The notes beneath the pieces were generated by a model that was not told the DNA's origin, ran no database searches, and was given only the letters and a program-made list of their open reading frames with translations. Shown one piece after another: positions 25,922 to 35,535 of a stretch of 64,000 nucleotides of DNA (its first letter is position 1; every line of letters starts with the position of its first letter). Position numbers and translations under genes: made by a program. The stretch is from Cohnella baijiui (lineage in GTDB: Bacteria; Bacillota; Bacilli; Paenibacillales; Paenibacillaceae), in assembly GCF_020731285.1 (NCBI RefSeq), contig NZ_JAJFOW010000025.1:38785-102784 (forward strand), written 5' to 3'.

Positions 25922-26884
25922 CTAGGAGGACAACTGCCGGATCGGCGTCCCGTCGAGGAAGGCCGCGATGTCCTCCACGGCTTCCCGGAAGTAGATCCCG
26001 TAGTTGCCGCGCGTCACGTAGCCGAGGTGCGGCGTCGCCAGCACGTTCGGCAGCGACCGCAGCGGATCGTCCGCCGGGAGCGGCTCTTGCTCGAACACGT
26101 CGAGCCCGGCGCCGGCGATCCGTCCCGCGCGCAGCGCCCCGATGAGCGCGTCCCGGTCGACGATCGGCGCTCGCGACGTATTGACGAGATACGCGGACGG
26201 ACGCATCTGCGCCAGCTCCGCCGCCCCGACCAGACCCCGCGTCCGCTCGCTCAGCACGAGATGGATGGACACGAAGTCGCTCTCGGCGAGCAGCTCTTCC
26301 TTGGAGGCCGCCAGCCGGGCGCCGGCGGCTTCCGCCTTGTTCGCCGTCAGGTTTTGGCTCCAGGCGACGACCTTCATGCCGAAGGCGGCGGCGATCCGCG
26401 CCATTCGGCCGCCGATCTTGCCGAGGCCGAGCAGGCCGAGCGTGCTGCCGTACAGATCGGCGCCCATCGTCGTCTGCCACGGTCCGCCTTCGCGCATCGC
26501 GCGCTGCTCCGTCGCGAGCCCCCGCGCCAGCCCGAGGATGAGCGCCCAGGCCATCTCCGCCGGAGGCTCGGAAGAGCTGCCCGTGCCGCAAACGACGATC
26601 CCGCGGCGCGCGGCTGCGGCGAGGTCGATCGAGGCGTTGCGCATGCCCGAGGTGACGAGCAGTTTCAGCCGGTCCAGCCGATCGAGCAGGCTCGCCGGGA
26701 ACGGCGTCCGCTCCCGCATGGCGACGACGATGTCATAATCGCGGAGCGCGGCGGCAACCGCCTCCTCCCCTTCCACATGCGTTTGGAAAGCCGTCACTTC
26801 CACGCGGTCCGAGAGAACGGACCAATCGGCCATTCGCAGAGCCACGTCTTGGTAATCGTCGAGGATGGCACATTTCCATTTCAT
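25922..26884 (-). CDS. D-2-hydroxyacid dehydrogenase family protein
   Basis: 320 residues. NAD-binding signature GLLGLGKIGGRMARIAAAFGMKV (GxGxxG), substrate-binding arginine region NTSRAPIVDRDALI, the catalytic Glu in GLDVFEQEPLP and the His in ATPHLGYVT: the complete Arg-Glu-His set of the family. Members reduce 2-oxoacids or act in serine/glyoxylate metabolism; the exact substrate is not readable. The ATG at 26884 (GGAGGCG upstream) gives the usual N-terminus MKWKCAILDDYQD. Stands alone between the two-component remnant and the repair genes. Confidence 0.85.
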   Translation of the reverse strand: MKWKCAILDDYQDVALRMADWSVLSDRVEVTAFQTHVEGEEAVAAALRDYDIVVAMRERTPFPASLLDRLDRLKLLVTSGMRNASIDLAAAARRGIVVCGTGSSSEPPAEMAWALILGLARGLATEQRAMREGGPWQTTMGADLYGSTLGLLGLGKIGGRMARIAAAFGMKVVAWSQNLTANKAEAAGARLAASKEELLAESDFVSIHLVLSERTRGLVGAAELAQMRPSAYLVNTSRAPIVDRDALIGALRAGRIAGAGLDVFEQEPLPADDPLRSLPNVLATPHLGYVTRGNYGIYFREAVEDIAAFLDGTPIRQLSS

Positions 26885-27040
26885 TTCTCGATTCGCCTCC
26901 CTGAAATTCAAACCCGTTCATCAAACGTATGGCTCAAGTACTTTTCTTTTCAAAATAGGCGATTTTCTTTTCGCATTTCCTTCCAATGAACAATTCATAG
27001 CTGCCCTCATACTATCACATTCGCTCCCTTGCCGCGCAAG

Positions 27041-27088
27041 AAAAGACCGTCCCTCGCGTCTTGAAGACGACTTGGGGACGGCCTTTTT
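27041..27088. terminator. Bidirectional terminator between ogt and the dehydrogenase gene
   Basis: AAAAGACCGTCCC and GGGGACGGCCTTTTT flank an internal stem (GTCTTGAAGAC). T runs are present on both strands. It lies just after the ogt stop. Confidence 0.75.
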
Positions 27089-27133
27089 GTTTGCTCCGTT
27101 CAATGGACCCTTGCATCGCCGCTCGGCCCGGAT

Positions 27134-27664
27134 CTACCGGGCAGCCCGGCGCTCAAGATCCAGCAGCCGCGTCTTCATCGCGAGCCCGCCGCGGTAGCCG
27201 GTGAGGGCGCCGCCCTTGCCGACGATCCGGTGGCAAGGCACGGCGATCAGCACCGGATTCGCGCCGATCGCGGTCCCGACCGCGCGCACCGACGCCGGTC
27301 GGCCGATGCGTGCCGCGATGTCCGAATAGGAGAGCGTCTCGCCATAGGGCACGCCGCACAGCGCCTCCCATACCGCGCGCTGGAACGGCGTGCCGCCCAG
27401 GTCGTGCGGCAGCGCGAAGTCGTGGGAAGTTCCGCCGAAATAAGCGGCAAGCTCCGCGGCATACGGGCGGAGCCGCTCGTCGTCGCGCGTCCAGACCGCG
27501 CGCGGGAACCGCTTGCCTACCGTCCGCGCCATCTCCTCGAACGGCGCGTCCGGCGACCCGACATAGACGAGTCCCGACGTCGCGGCAGCCAGATGCAGCT
27601 TCCATTCGCCTTGCTCGAATAATGACCAATAAAGGGGAGTCGCTTGATCGTCCCGATGTTTCAT
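27134..27664 (-). CDS. ogt: Methylated-DNA-[protein]-cysteine S-methyltransferase
   Basis: 176 residues. The active-site signature IAVPCHRIVGKGGALTGYRGG near 140-160 holds the acceptor cysteine, and the preceding helix-turn-helix reads TLSYSDIAARIGRPASVRAVG. This suicide enzyme removes methyl groups from O6-methylguanine and O4-methylthymine. The ATG overlaps the stop of the upstream adaA gene (ATGA), so the two are translationally coupled, a classical adaptive-response arrangement. A longer reading frame that crosses adaA is only a GC-rich shadow. Length is normal for Ogt/AdaB. Confidence 0.9.
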   Translation of the reverse strand: MKHRDDQATPLYWSLFEQGEWKLHLAAATSGLVYVGSPDAPFEEMARTVGKRFPRAVWTRDDERLRPYAAELAAYFGGTSHDFALPHDLGGTPFQRAVWEALCGVPYGETLSYSDIAARIGRPASVRAVGTAIGANPVLIAVPCHRIVGKGGALTGYRGGLAMKTRLLDLERRAAR

Positions 27665-28257
27665 TTTACGGCACCTCCGGGGGAAAGGGATGGCCGATGG
27701 AGCTCCCGGTAGCGGGAGGGCGTCCATCCGGTTTTGGATTTGAACAGGGTGACGAAGTACGGCGCGTTCGGGATGCCGGCCCGCGCCGCGATCTCCGCGA
27801 CGGTCCGGTCCGTCCCGAGCAAATCCCCGATCGCCTGCTCGATCCGCTTGCGCTGCACGTAAGCCAGCGGCGTCTCGCCCCGAACCCGCTTGAACGTCCG
27901 ATGCAGATGATACGGACTGCCGTGGCAGGCGTCGGCGATCGACTCGAGCGTGATCGTCTCCGCATAGTGCAGGTCGATATATCGCAAGATCTGGGATACC
28001 CATTCGTCGTCGGGCAGACGGCCGCCCGTCGGCTTGCACCGCTTGCACGGACGGAAGCCCTCGGCGAGCGCCCGTTCCGGTCCGGAGAACACCCGGACGT
28101 TTGCCCGGTTCGGCGGCTTGGACTTGCAGGACGGCCTGCAAAAGATCCCTGTCGTTTTCACCGCGTACCAAAAGACGCCGTCGCTCGCCGCATCGTTGCC
28201 GACGATCGCTTGCCACCTCTCGTCCGTCACGGGCCATTCCTTCGTTTCGTCGTTCAC
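27661..28257 (-). CDS. adaA: AdaA: methylphosphotriester-DNA methyltransferase / AraC-type activator
   Basis: 198 residues. The N-terminal zinc domain has the four expected cysteines: FCRPSCKSKPP and PCKRCKP. The first of these is the methyl acceptor from phosphotriesters. An AraC-type DNA-binding domain (~100-190; ITLESIADACHGSPYHLHRTF, RTVAEIAARAGIPNAPYF) follows. Methylated AdaA activates its own operon, here adaA-ogt. The GTG at 28257 was chosen because AAGGAGG lies ~8 nt upstream; the longer ATG reading lacks a ribosome site. Confidence 0.9.
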   Translation of the reverse strand: MNDETKEWPVTDERWQAIVGNDAASDGVFWYAVKTTGIFCRPSCKSKPPNRANVRVFSGPERALAEGFRPCKRCKPTGGRLPDDEWVSQILRYIDLHYAETITLESIADACHGSPYHLHRTFKRVRGETPLAYVQRKRIEQAIGDLLGTDRTVAEIAARAGIPNAPYFVTLFKSKTGWTPSRYRELHRPSLSPGGAVK

Positions 28258-28374
28258 CGCGCTCGCCTCCTTGTCTCCAGTATACCTCGACGATCCGTCT
28301 TCCGTACGCTTTTCGGAGTCGAAACGCAAGATATCGAAATACCCGGAGATTGCCGATGGGAAACGCGCCCCTTG

Positions 28375-29136
28375 CTATACTTCTCCCCAGTATATTTCCG
28401 TCTCGTAATCGAAGGAGACGCGCCCGTCTACCTGACAGCGGTCGAAGAGGCTGCGCAATTCCGCCATCATCGGCTCGAAGCCGGCATCGCCGGGCACGGG
28501 GATATAAGACGAGGACTGCAGCCGACCGCTTAGCCCTTCGAAGTCGAAGAGCTGCGCATACGGGAACGAAACCTCGATCGGCCATCCCGGCGCGAAAAAC
28601 GACTGGAGCGTTTCCCGGGAAATGTTTTTGTGGCCGACGTCCTTGTAGTCGGGACTGTACGCGTGCACGAGCCGGTCATAGCCCTCGAGAAACGCCGATC
28701 CCTCCGTCTTCCGCGTGTTCCAGACGAGGGCGACGCGACCGCCGGGCTTCAGAATCCGGCGAAACTCCGCCTTCGCCGCCTCCCGATCGAACCAATGAAA
28801 CGACTGGGCGCAGACGATCGCGTCGACCGAACCGTCCGGCAGCCCCGTCGCTTCCGCGGCGCCCGGCAGCGACCGGAAACCCGGCTCGTCCGCGGAAGCC
28901 TGCTCTGCCGCCTCCCGCATCGCCCGATTCGGCTCCAGCGCCGTCACGCGGCTCCCCCGTTCCAGCAGCAAGCGGGTAAAGATGCCCGTCCCGGCGCCGA
29001 TATCGGCGATCTCCTCCGCCGCCCGCAGCAAGGCGGTATCGTACAGGTAGTCGATCGCATCCTTCGGATAGCTGGGTCTGTACTTTACGTACGTCTCCAC
29101 GCGATTCGTGAATCTCATCTTGCTGTCTTTGGCCAT
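28375..29136 (-). CDS. Class I SAM-dependent methyltransferase
   Basis: 253 residues. Motif I is EIADIGAGTGIFTRLLLERG, the acidic end of strand 2 is VTALEPN, and later come SVDAIVCAQSFHWFD and LKPGGRVALVWN, the Methyltransf_11/25 pattern. The N-terminus (FTNRVETYVKYRPSYP) is shared with a common group of small-molecule methyltransferases of Firmicutes. Substrate unknown. Co-oriented with adaA but 117 nt away, so probably a separate unit. Confidence 0.85.
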   Translation of the reverse strand: MAKDSKMRFTNRVETYVKYRPSYPKDAIDYLYDTALLRAAEEIADIGAGTGIFTRLLLERGSRVTALEPNRAMREAAEQASADEPGFRSLPGAAEATGLPDGSVDAIVCAQSFHWFDREAAKAEFRRILKPGGRVALVWNTRKTEGSAFLEGYDRLVHAYSPDYKDVGHKNISRETLQSFFAPGWPIEVSFPYAQLFDFEGLSGRLQSSSYIPVPGDAGFEPMMAELRSLFDRCQVDGRVSFDYETEIYWGEV

Positions 29137-29222
29137 GCGGCGACCGCTCCTCTCCCGTTAGCTATCCCTAGCTTGCCTGAAGTCGGCGGCATTTGCAACA
29201 CGGGACGGAGAGACGCAACGGG

Positions 29223-30332
29223 TCAGGACCGGATCAGCTTCCCGATGTCCTTGATCTTCACGCTGGCCCGGACCGTTATGTCCGCCGCGGCGAACGTCTC
29301 GTTCCAGTCCAGCTTCTTCCAATCCCGGTAATGCATCGCGTTCCGCACATGCTGCCCGAGACCGATCGAGTCCGTCTTGCTTCGCTGCATGATGCCGATG
29401 AGCGATTGGCACTTTTTCGCGACATATTTCGACATGCCGGCCTCCAGCTTCCGCTGATTGGCCACGCTGTCCAAAGGCTCTTGTCCGTAGTATTCCAGCA
29501 TGGACCCCCGGAGCTTGATCTCGATATCGACCTTAAGGCGTTTGCCTTGGGTCAGACCCTTCGGCGAACTGAACCGGATCTTCCGATGGCTGCGGATGTA
29601 GGACATCGAGATCGGAACGGATTCCTCCCCCATCTTGACGCCTTCCATGTTCAGATCCCCCATATGAACGCTGTCCCTCAGGATGCCGAAATACATTTTG
29701 TCCACGCCCTGAATACGTCCGACGTAGCGATCCTTACGGAACAGCGCCAGACCGTCGACCATCAGGCTGTTCGGCAGCTCCTTCAGGATCGTCGCCACCG
29801 GTTCGATGCCGTCGTCGTAGTAGTCGCGGATAAACGAGTGCAGATTCGTATGGGGAATGTCCCGCGAAGCCGACTCGGCCCGCAGCAGATCGTCGATGTA
29901 CTCCCCGGCCGTACCGCCTTGTTCGTACTTTTTGGTCATCATTCTTTCCGTATCGCCCTCCGCGACCACCACGTGCGAGTGAATGCCGACTGACGGATCC
30001 CGCATGATCGCATCCAGGTGGCTCCAAATGCCGTCTCGGGCCAATGCCTCGCCGAAGACGATCTGACGCAGCTGCCCGTTCACCAATCTTCGGTTGTTCT
30101 GGCGGTCGAAGATCGCCCGCGCCTGCTTGCTCGTGCGCGCGACAGCCGAATACACGATGCTCTCCTCCTGCTTCGTTTTCGGGATGCTGATGGTGACCTT
30201 CAGCAGTTTGGCACCGTCCCTGCCCGCCAGATCGTAAGCAATCGTCCGGATAAAGCCGACTTTCTCGAGAATGCGCTGATCCGAACAACCCGTCAAGAGG
30301 AGCAGGACCAACATCCAACGGAAGGCTCTCAT
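29223..30332 (-). CDS. gerAC: Spore germination lipoprotein, Ger(x)C family
   Basis: 369 residues. A lipobox LLLLTGC puts Cys at 16, then the family start DQRILEKVGFIRTIAYD. The middle is a typical Ger(x)C body, and the C-terminal domain ends WNETFAAADITVRASVKIKDIGKL. GerAC-type proteins sit on the outer face of the spore inner membrane as the third subunit of germinant receptors. The start ATG at 30332 has AAAAGGAGGTG upstream and overlaps the stop of the GerAB gene, confirming operon translation. Which germinant it serves cannot be read. Confidence 0.92.
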   Translation of the reverse strand: MRAFRWMLVLLLLTGCSDQRILEKVGFIRTIAYDLAGRDGAKLLKVTISIPKTKQEESIVYSAVARTSKQARAIFDRQNNRRLVNGQLRQIVFGEALARDGIWSHLDAIMRDPSVGIHSHVVVAEGDTERMMTKKYEQGGTAGEYIDDLLRAESASRDIPHTNLHSFIRDYYDDGIEPVATILKELPNSLMVDGLALFRKDRYVGRIQGVDKMYFGILRDSVHMGDLNMEGVKMGEESVPISMSYIRSHRKIRFSSPKGLTQGKRLKVDIEIKLRGSMLEYYGQEPLDSVANQRKLEAGMSKYVAKKCQSLIGIMQRSKTDSIGLGQHVRNAMHYRDWKKLDWNETFAAADITVRASVKIKDIGKLIRS

Positions 30333-31423
30333 ACTTTCACCTCCTTTTGACGCCATTGGCCGACTTTGATGAAAAGCAGCAGCAGGAGCGGCAGGACGAT
30401 GGCGATCCCTATTTCGATAAAGTACGAATGGCGCACGAGCAGCTCGGATTGGCGGAGAATTTTTGGGATGTATCCCAAGAGGAACACCCCCAGGATCAAA
30501 AAGAACTCGATCAGCTTCGGGCGAGCCTGCGGGAATATGCGTCGGAGGCAGAGCATGCTGGCAAAGGAAAAGAATACGGTCGAGAGAAGGTTCGAGAACA
30601 GAAAAAACGGGAAGATGAGGTTTTCCATTCGATTGATGAAAGGAAATTCTACATACTCGAGCGTATGGATCAGCGGATACGACAACACTTTCAGCTCCGG
30701 AAAGCTGAAAAAGCCGAACGACACCCACACGAACAGCTGTTGCAGAAAGACGGTAAAGAGCTGGCCGAAGTAAACGCCCTGGAACAGTTTGCTCTTCTCG
30801 TTCACATACGGGAACATGAGCATGCAAAGCTCGTAACCGACGAAGACGGTGTACATTTCCGCCATGCCATAGAGCGAATGCCCGCCCGGCTGCGCGTCTT
30901 GGAAAAAGGAGGTCGTGAGCCGAATGAGCTTCCATTCCTGGAAGAAGAAGGGGAACAGCCCGTTCAGCGCCGTCGTCAAGATGAAAAACAAGGTGACGGC
31001 TTTCATGATGCTGTACAGGTCTTTGATCAGCAGAAAATACGCCATCAGACAGTACATGAAAAAAATAAGCATGCTGTCCGTCGACTGGAACGCCAGCATC
31101 TGAAAGATCAAAATAAAATCTTTGCCGATGAAGGCGCCGACCGACAGCCAAAAGCCCGCCAGGAGGACATATAGCGGATAGGCGCACCATTTGGGAAGGG
31201 CAGTCTCGATGATCTGGAAGATCGACCGGCCTTTGCCCAGGCGGTAGACGAAATGGATCAGACCGATATTCGCAAAGGCGACGAGAGACAACGCCAGCAA
31301 GCCCAGCCAGCCGTTCGTGCCGAAGTTCTCGGCGACGAGGCGGGGCAGGGAAAATACGGTTACGTCCAGTTCGATCATGTAGATGAAGATGCCGATATGG
31401 AATCGGTTAAGTTTTTCTTTCAC
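30329..31423 (-). CDS. gerAB: Spore germination permease, GerAB family
   Basis: 364 residues with ten predicted membrane helices, of the amino acid-polyamine-organocation fold, starting KLNRFHIGIFIYMIELDVTV. GerAB binds the germinant (an amino acid or sugar) in the spore inner membrane and signals to the GerAA channel. It follows gerAA by 12 nt and overlaps gerAC by 4 nt, forming the complete receptor operon. Ligand specificity cannot be predicted. Confidence 0.92.
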   Translation of the reverse strand: MKEKLNRFHIGIFIYMIELDVTVFSLPRLVAENFGTNGWLGLLALSLVAFANIGLIHFVYRLGKGRSIFQIIETALPKWCAYPLYVLLAGFWLSVGAFIGKDFILIFQMLAFQSTDSMLIFFMYCLMAYFLLIKDLYSIMKAVTLFFILTTALNGLFPFFFQEWKLIRLTTSFFQDAQPGGHSLYGMAEMYTVFVGYELCMLMFPYVNEKSKLFQGVYFGQLFTVFLQQLFVWVSFGFFSFPELKVLSYPLIHTLEYVEFPFINRMENLIFPFFLFSNLLSTVFFSFASMLCLRRIFPQARPKLIEFFLILGVFLLGYIPKILRQSELLVRHSYFIEIGIAIVLPLLLLLFIKVGQWRQKEVKV

Positions 31424-31435
31424 GCTGATCCACCG

Positions 31436-32932
31436 CTATTTTCGCATTTTTGTCCGAACCTTGTTCTTGGTCTTCACGATCGACGGGCGTTTGCGAAGCG
31501 CCCAGAACGGACCTCTGACGAACGTGTCCAGCACGTCGCCGAAGTTGAACGGGGCGAGCGGCGTCAGATAGGAGGTCCCCAGATTGGTGATGCCGGCCAG
31601 ATGGATCATGACGAAGCCGATTCCCATGATGAGCCCGAGGTTCCCCAGGATGCCCGCCAGAATGATGAGACCGAACCGGATGAGACGGAGCGACGCGCTC
31701 ATGATGTAGCTCGGGATGACGAACGAGGCGATCGCCGAGGTAGCCACGGCGATGATCAGGATATTGCTCGTAAAGCCGGCCTGCACCGCCGCCTGGCCGA
31801 TGACGATCCCGCCGACGATGCCGATCGTCTGGCCGATCTTGGTCGGAAGTCGGGCGCCCGCCTCGCGCAGCAGCTCGATCGTCCCTTCCATGAGGAGCGC
31901 CTCGATGAGCGGCGGGAACGGCACGCGGCTGCGCGATTCGGTCAAGTTGAGGAGCATCGTGTGCGGAATCATCTCGTAATGGAACGTCGTGATCGATACG
32001 TAAAAAGCGGTGAAGCAGATCGTGATCAAAAAGCCGAACAGGCGAAGGACCCGTAGCGAGGTGCCGAGCAGCCAGCGCTGATAGTAATCGTCGGGGGAAG
32101 AGAAAAAGTCGAAAAACGACGTCGGCGTGCAGAATACGGACGGACTCCCGTCGACGAAGCCGGCGATGCGGCCGCCCAAGATTTTGGATGCAACGGCATC
32201 GGGACGCTCCGTGGTCAGAAACTGCGGGAACACGGAGTCCGGATTTTCGTCGATCAGCTGTACGAACATGCTCGCGTCCATGATGGAGTCGATCTCCACG
32301 CTTCTAATGCGCTCGATGAGCATCTGCACTAGCTCGTCGTTCGCGATGCCTTCCAGATAGACGAGCACAACGTTCGATCTGGAGATCTCGCCGACAGGCA
32401 GCTCGATCGTCTTCAGGTGCGAGCTTTTGATGCGCCGGCGGAGGACGCTCAAATTTTGCTCCATGTTTTCGACGAAGCCGTCGTGCGGACCGGAGATGAC
32501 CGTTTCCGACTCCGACTGCTCGATCGACCGGCCGGTAGACGTGTCTATCTTCACGAGATAGGTTTTGTCGCGAAAGAAGATCGCGGCTCTCCCTGCCAGG
32601 ATGCCGTCCACGCAGGCGGTGGCGTCCTTGGCTTCCGCATACGGCGGATTGTCGAGGATGACGGCGGCCTCCCGTTCGCTCGCTTTGGAGAACGGTTGGA
32701 TGATGTCGCGGTACAGCTCTTCGTTGCCGACCAAGTAGGAAAGATATACGACATCCATGCCGAGCGACGCGAAGCGGCGGTGCGACACGTCCATGCATTT
32801 GTCGAATTCCTTCAGGATATGGGCCAGCGTCGGCTCCGGCTGGTCGGTCCTCGCGGGCGGCGCGCCGGAAGACGTCGGGCTTCGAGGCGCGGACAACAGC
32901 CGAAGCAGGAGCTTCCCCAACCTGAACATCAT
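31436..32932 (-). CDS. gerAA: Spore germination channel protein, GerAA family
   Basis: 498 residues. The long cytoplasmic N-terminal domain (DVVYLSYLVGNEELYRDII ... SRSNVVLVYLEGIANDELV, the family RTKVAIVYI-type segment) is followed by 5-6 membrane helices (RLFGFLITICFTAFYV, FPPLIEALLMEGTIELLREA, PTKIGQTIGIVGG). GerAA oligomers form the ion channel released on germinant binding. The ATG at 32932 is used because GGGGGG lies 8 nt upstream. The first gene of gerAA-AB-AC; expected to be expressed in the forespore under sigma-G, though no promoter was identified with confidence. Confidence 0.92.
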   Translation of the reverse strand: MMFRLGKLLLRLLSAPRSPTSSGAPPARTDQPEPTLAHILKEFDKCMDVSHRRFASLGMDVVYLSYLVGNEELYRDIIQPFSKASEREAAVILDNPPYAEAKDATACVDGILAGRAAIFFRDKTYLVKIDTSTGRSIEQSESETVISGPHDGFVENMEQNLSVLRRRIKSSHLKTIELPVGEISRSNVVLVYLEGIANDELVQMLIERIRSVEIDSIMDASMFVQLIDENPDSVFPQFLTTERPDAVASKILGGRIAGFVDGSPSVFCTPTSFFDFFSSPDDYYQRWLLGTSLRVLRLFGFLITICFTAFYVSITTFHYEMIPHTMLLNLTESRSRVPFPPLIEALLMEGTIELLREAGARLPTKIGQTIGIVGGIVIGQAAVQAGFTSNILIIAVATSAIASFVIPSYIMSASLRLIRFGLIILAGILGNLGLIMGIGFVMIHLAGITNLGTSYLTPLAPFNFGDVLDTFVRGPFWALRKRPSIVKTKNKVRTKMRK

Positions 32933-33043
32933 CTTGTACGCCCCCCGTCGGAAAATGTTGGCACAGGGACAATGTTCCCCAATGTCCTTCGCCTGATACG
33001 CGAACGGACGGTCGGATGGCGCGCTCGAGGGAACGCGCACAGG

Positions 33044-33079
33044 CAAAAAAACCCCGTCTTCCCGGAAGGAAGACGGGGG
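33044..33079 (-). terminator. Intrinsic terminator of the acyltransferase gene
   Basis: Minus strand: CCCCGTCTTCC/GGAAGACGGGG stem followed by TTTTTTT, about 40 nt beyond the acyltransferase stop and ahead of gerAA. Confidence 0.9.
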
Positions 33080-33121
33080 CTGCGGCAGCCGCCTCGGAAG
33101 TTCCGCATACTGCCGGATCCG

Positions 33122-34147
33122 TCAGGCGGCCGTCGTGGGCCGCGCGGGTGCCGGCGGCTTCGTCCGCTTCCGCCCGAAGCCTTGACGGCCGAGGAAGATC
33201 GAGGTCAGCAGCCGCGACTTGGACATGAGCCATGCCGCGCCAAGCGGGATGAGCACGCCGACCGCCGTGTAGACGAGCGTCCCGTAGTCGAGTCCGACGC
33301 CGTACGTCAGCAGGATGTTGACGGGGATGTGCAAATACATGATCGCGATCGTCACCGTACCGAGAAATGCCAGCGCGTCCGTGGTCCGCAAGCGCGCCGC
33401 CCAGTAGCAAAGCTGAAGCACGACGAGCACGCAGGCGAGCGGCAGCAGCAGATCGACGACCGGCACCGTGTACACTTTCAACTTCATGTCGATGCGAAAG
33501 TCCCACCGACCGGCGATGTTGAGCCCGGCCGCGACCGCCCACAGCGCCAGCGCCGGCACAAACGCCTGCCGTCCCGCGAGCAGGATGGGCAAGACGGACT
33601 TGCCGACATAGCCCGCGAAGAAAAACGCGATCGCCATCAGCGCGACGTCGGCGTTCCACGGGATGTCCCAACCCGCCATCGGGGTCATGCTGACGATGTG
33701 CGCGGCGGCGTAGCAGAGCGCTACGACGGCCGCTTGGGTCCGTAGCGGATACCGCGTCAGGAACCCCATCAGCAGATGCACCAGCAGCAGGCAGGTGATG
33801 AACCAGAATACGCCGTACCATCCGCCGAGCACCGTCCCGCCGTATACCAGGAGCCGGAGGTCGCGGGGAATGGACATCGGATCCATTAGCCGGACGGCGA
33901 CCAGGCAGGCGATACAGATGCCATAGGCGAAGTAGGGGATCATGAAGTGCTTGATCCGCTGCCAGGCCCAGGTCCGATAGACGGCTGCAGGCACCTCCTT
34001 GAACAAGAGCCCGCTCACGAGGAAAAACAGTGGCATGCGGAACCAGCCCAAATAATGATTGATCGTCTCGTTGCCGGCGTGTCCCATAACGACCAGGATG
34101 ATGCTGAGTCCTCTGGCGACGTCCACCCACTTCTTGCGTTCCTTCAC
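33122..34147 (-). CDS. Acyltransferase 3 family membrane protein
   Basis: 341 residues with about ten membrane helices. The N-terminus WVDVARGLSIILVVMGHAG carries the conserved Arg and His of acyltransferase-3/OatA-like O-acetyltransferases, and HYLGWFRMPLFFLVSGLLF is the usual second motif. Such proteins acetylate sugars of exopolysaccharide, wall polymers or lipids. Starts with GTG behind GGAGGG. Monocistronic with a strong terminator, so its acceptor is not indicated by neighbours; the nearest carbohydrate gene is the GH172 protein. Confidence 0.85.
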   Translation of the reverse strand: MKERKKWVDVARGLSIILVVMGHAGNETINHYLGWFRMPLFFLVSGLLFKEVPAAVYRTWAWQRIKHFMIPYFAYGICIACLVAVRLMDPMSIPRDLRLLVYGGTVLGGWYGVFWFITCLLLVHLLMGFLTRYPLRTQAAVVALCYAAAHIVSMTPMAGWDIPWNADVALMAIAFFFAGYVGKSVLPILLAGRQAFVPALALWAVAAGLNIAGRWDFRIDMKLKVYTVPVVDLLLPLACVLVVLQLCYWAARLRTTDALAFLGTVTIAIMYLHIPVNILLTYGVGLDYGTLVYTAVGVLIPLGAAWLMSKSRLLTSIFLGRQGFGRKRTKPPAPARPTTAA

Positions 34148-34288
34148 GAATTCCCTCCATTCTGGCAGGATTTTCCGAACACTTTAACGATAATCCGAAT
34201 CGAACGGGCCCGAAAATAGGCGAAACCGTTCAAAATCGTTAGGTCTTGTGAATGAAAATCGGCCGGGCAGCCTTGCCGGAACGAGCTT

Positions 34289-34314
34289 AGGCAGCCCGAA
34301 GACTCAGGCTGCCT
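34289..34314 (-). terminator. Hairpin downstream of the GH172 gene
   Basis: Perfect 8-bp arms AGGCAGCC/GGCTGCCT with a 10-nt loop, ~70 nt after the stop of the GH172 gene. No T run follows, so termination is only probable. Confidence 0.45.
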
Positions 34315-34385
34315 AGGTTGCGGCCGCGATGTCCTGCGCACCAAGGCGCAGGCCTGACGGCTTATCTCGATCGGACGCCGATGCG

Positions 34386-35468
34386 CTAAATGACCTCCCG
34401 CTCGTCGTTGCCCGGCAGGACGGGATACGGCGCATGCGGCTCCAGCTGGTACCAGTATGCCGTCGAGGCGATGTCGCTCTGCTGCGGAAGATAACGTCCG
34501 CCGGACCGCCAGCCGAGGTCCTGGATCGTCACGCGCAAGTCCCGCTCAAAGCGGATCGGGTCCATGACATGCCACCTGTACATGCCGAAGCGCTGCTGGC
34601 TCCGGTAAAGGCCGTCCGGCTTCAAGATTTGCGGCAAGCCGAGAAACGCCGTCGAATAGCTGCAGTACGTCCCCTGGGGCTGCTCGAAGTTCCAGGCGCC
34701 GCCGAAGTAATCCTCCGTCCCGGTGCCGCAGATGGTCGGAAATTCGTGATCTCCGTCCAGGTAAAACTTGATCTCCCCTTCGCCCCACCAGCCGTTGTTG
34801 TTGACCTGCCAGGCGAGGTACGTACCGACGTAATGCCCCCGCCCCGACACGCCGTCCAGCAGCGTGTGCACGTCTTTGTAGGGCACGGGATTGCTGCGGC
34901 GCCATTGGGCGTGGAAGTAAGCCATGTCGTCCGGGACCTCGGTCAGCGTATAGTCGACCTGATAATAGAGGTGCGTCCCCTCCGTGCCGGTATTTTCGAC
35001 GGTGATCTTGGCCCGCTTGCGGAACGGCATGAGCCAGTAGCTGTTCATGCCGCCAGCGGGGTTCACCGCGATGGGGAACGAATTGACGTTGCAGCGCTCC
35101 TGCCAGCCGTTGCAAAAGAAATCTCCGAGCGGCACTTCGACGGACGGCGTCTCTTCGCCGTCCCAGTACATGCGCAAAATAAACGTCCGCCAATGATTCG
35201 GATGACACGTCAGCCAAATATGCTGGATGGCGCCGGGACCTTCGATCTCCGCCATCGTATAGACCATGCCGGGCGTCACGTCGACCGACGGCGACACCTT
35301 CCAACCGATGCCGAGGTCTCGCGCGCAAGACGCGCCGGTACCGGTCGTCGCCTGAGCCCCGCCGCCTTTGGCGCCGTTCGGGTTCTCCGCGCTGATGGAG
35401 CGAGTGACCGCGCCGGAGACGCGGGCGAGATTTCCGAGTCCCATATCCAATCCGTTAAAAGGGTACAT
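34386..35468 (-). CDS. DUF2961 / GH172 family protein
   Basis: 360 residues. The sequence has the DUF2961 hallmarks: MVYTMAEIEGPGAIQHIWLT, ILRMYWDGEETPSVEVPLGDFF, GEIKFYLDGDHEFPTICGTGTEDYFGGAW and YRWHVMDPIRFERDLRVTI. DUF2961 is glycoside hydrolase family 172, with double jelly-roll folds acting on fructose dianhydrides or D-arabinan. The GTGTEDYFGG region carries conserved active-site acids. There is no signal peptide, so it acts in the cytoplasm, probably on an imported oligosaccharide. Divergent from an AraC regulator with a cre-like site in the shared intergenic region. Confidence 0.88.
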   Translation of the reverse strand: MYPFNGLDMGLGNLARVSGAVTRSISAENPNGAKGGGAQATTGTGASCARDLGIGWKVSPSVDVTPGMVYTMAEIEGPGAIQHIWLTCHPNHWRTFILRMYWDGEETPSVEVPLGDFFCNGWQERCNVNSFPIAVNPAGGMNSYWLMPFRKRAKITVENTGTEGTHLYYQVDYTLTEVPDDMAYFHAQWRRSNPVPYKDVHTLLDGVSGRGHYVGTYLAWQVNNNGWWGEGEIKFYLDGDHEFPTICGTGTEDYFGGAWNFEQPQGTYCSYSTAFLGLPQILKPDGLYRSQQRFGMYRWHVMDPIRFERDLRVTIQDLGWRSGGRYLPQQSDIASTAYWYQLEPHAPYPVLPGNDEREVI

Positions 35469-35535
35469 GTGGACACTCCATTTCCGATAAAGTAATTCGG
35501 GGCTATGATCAGGCGCGCCTGCGGCCTATAATGAT

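Noticed and set aside
27134..28585. Single long frame covering both ogt and the adaA region
   Set aside because: The upstream half is out of frame with the obvious AdaA zinc and AraC domains; two overlapping genes explain the sequence.
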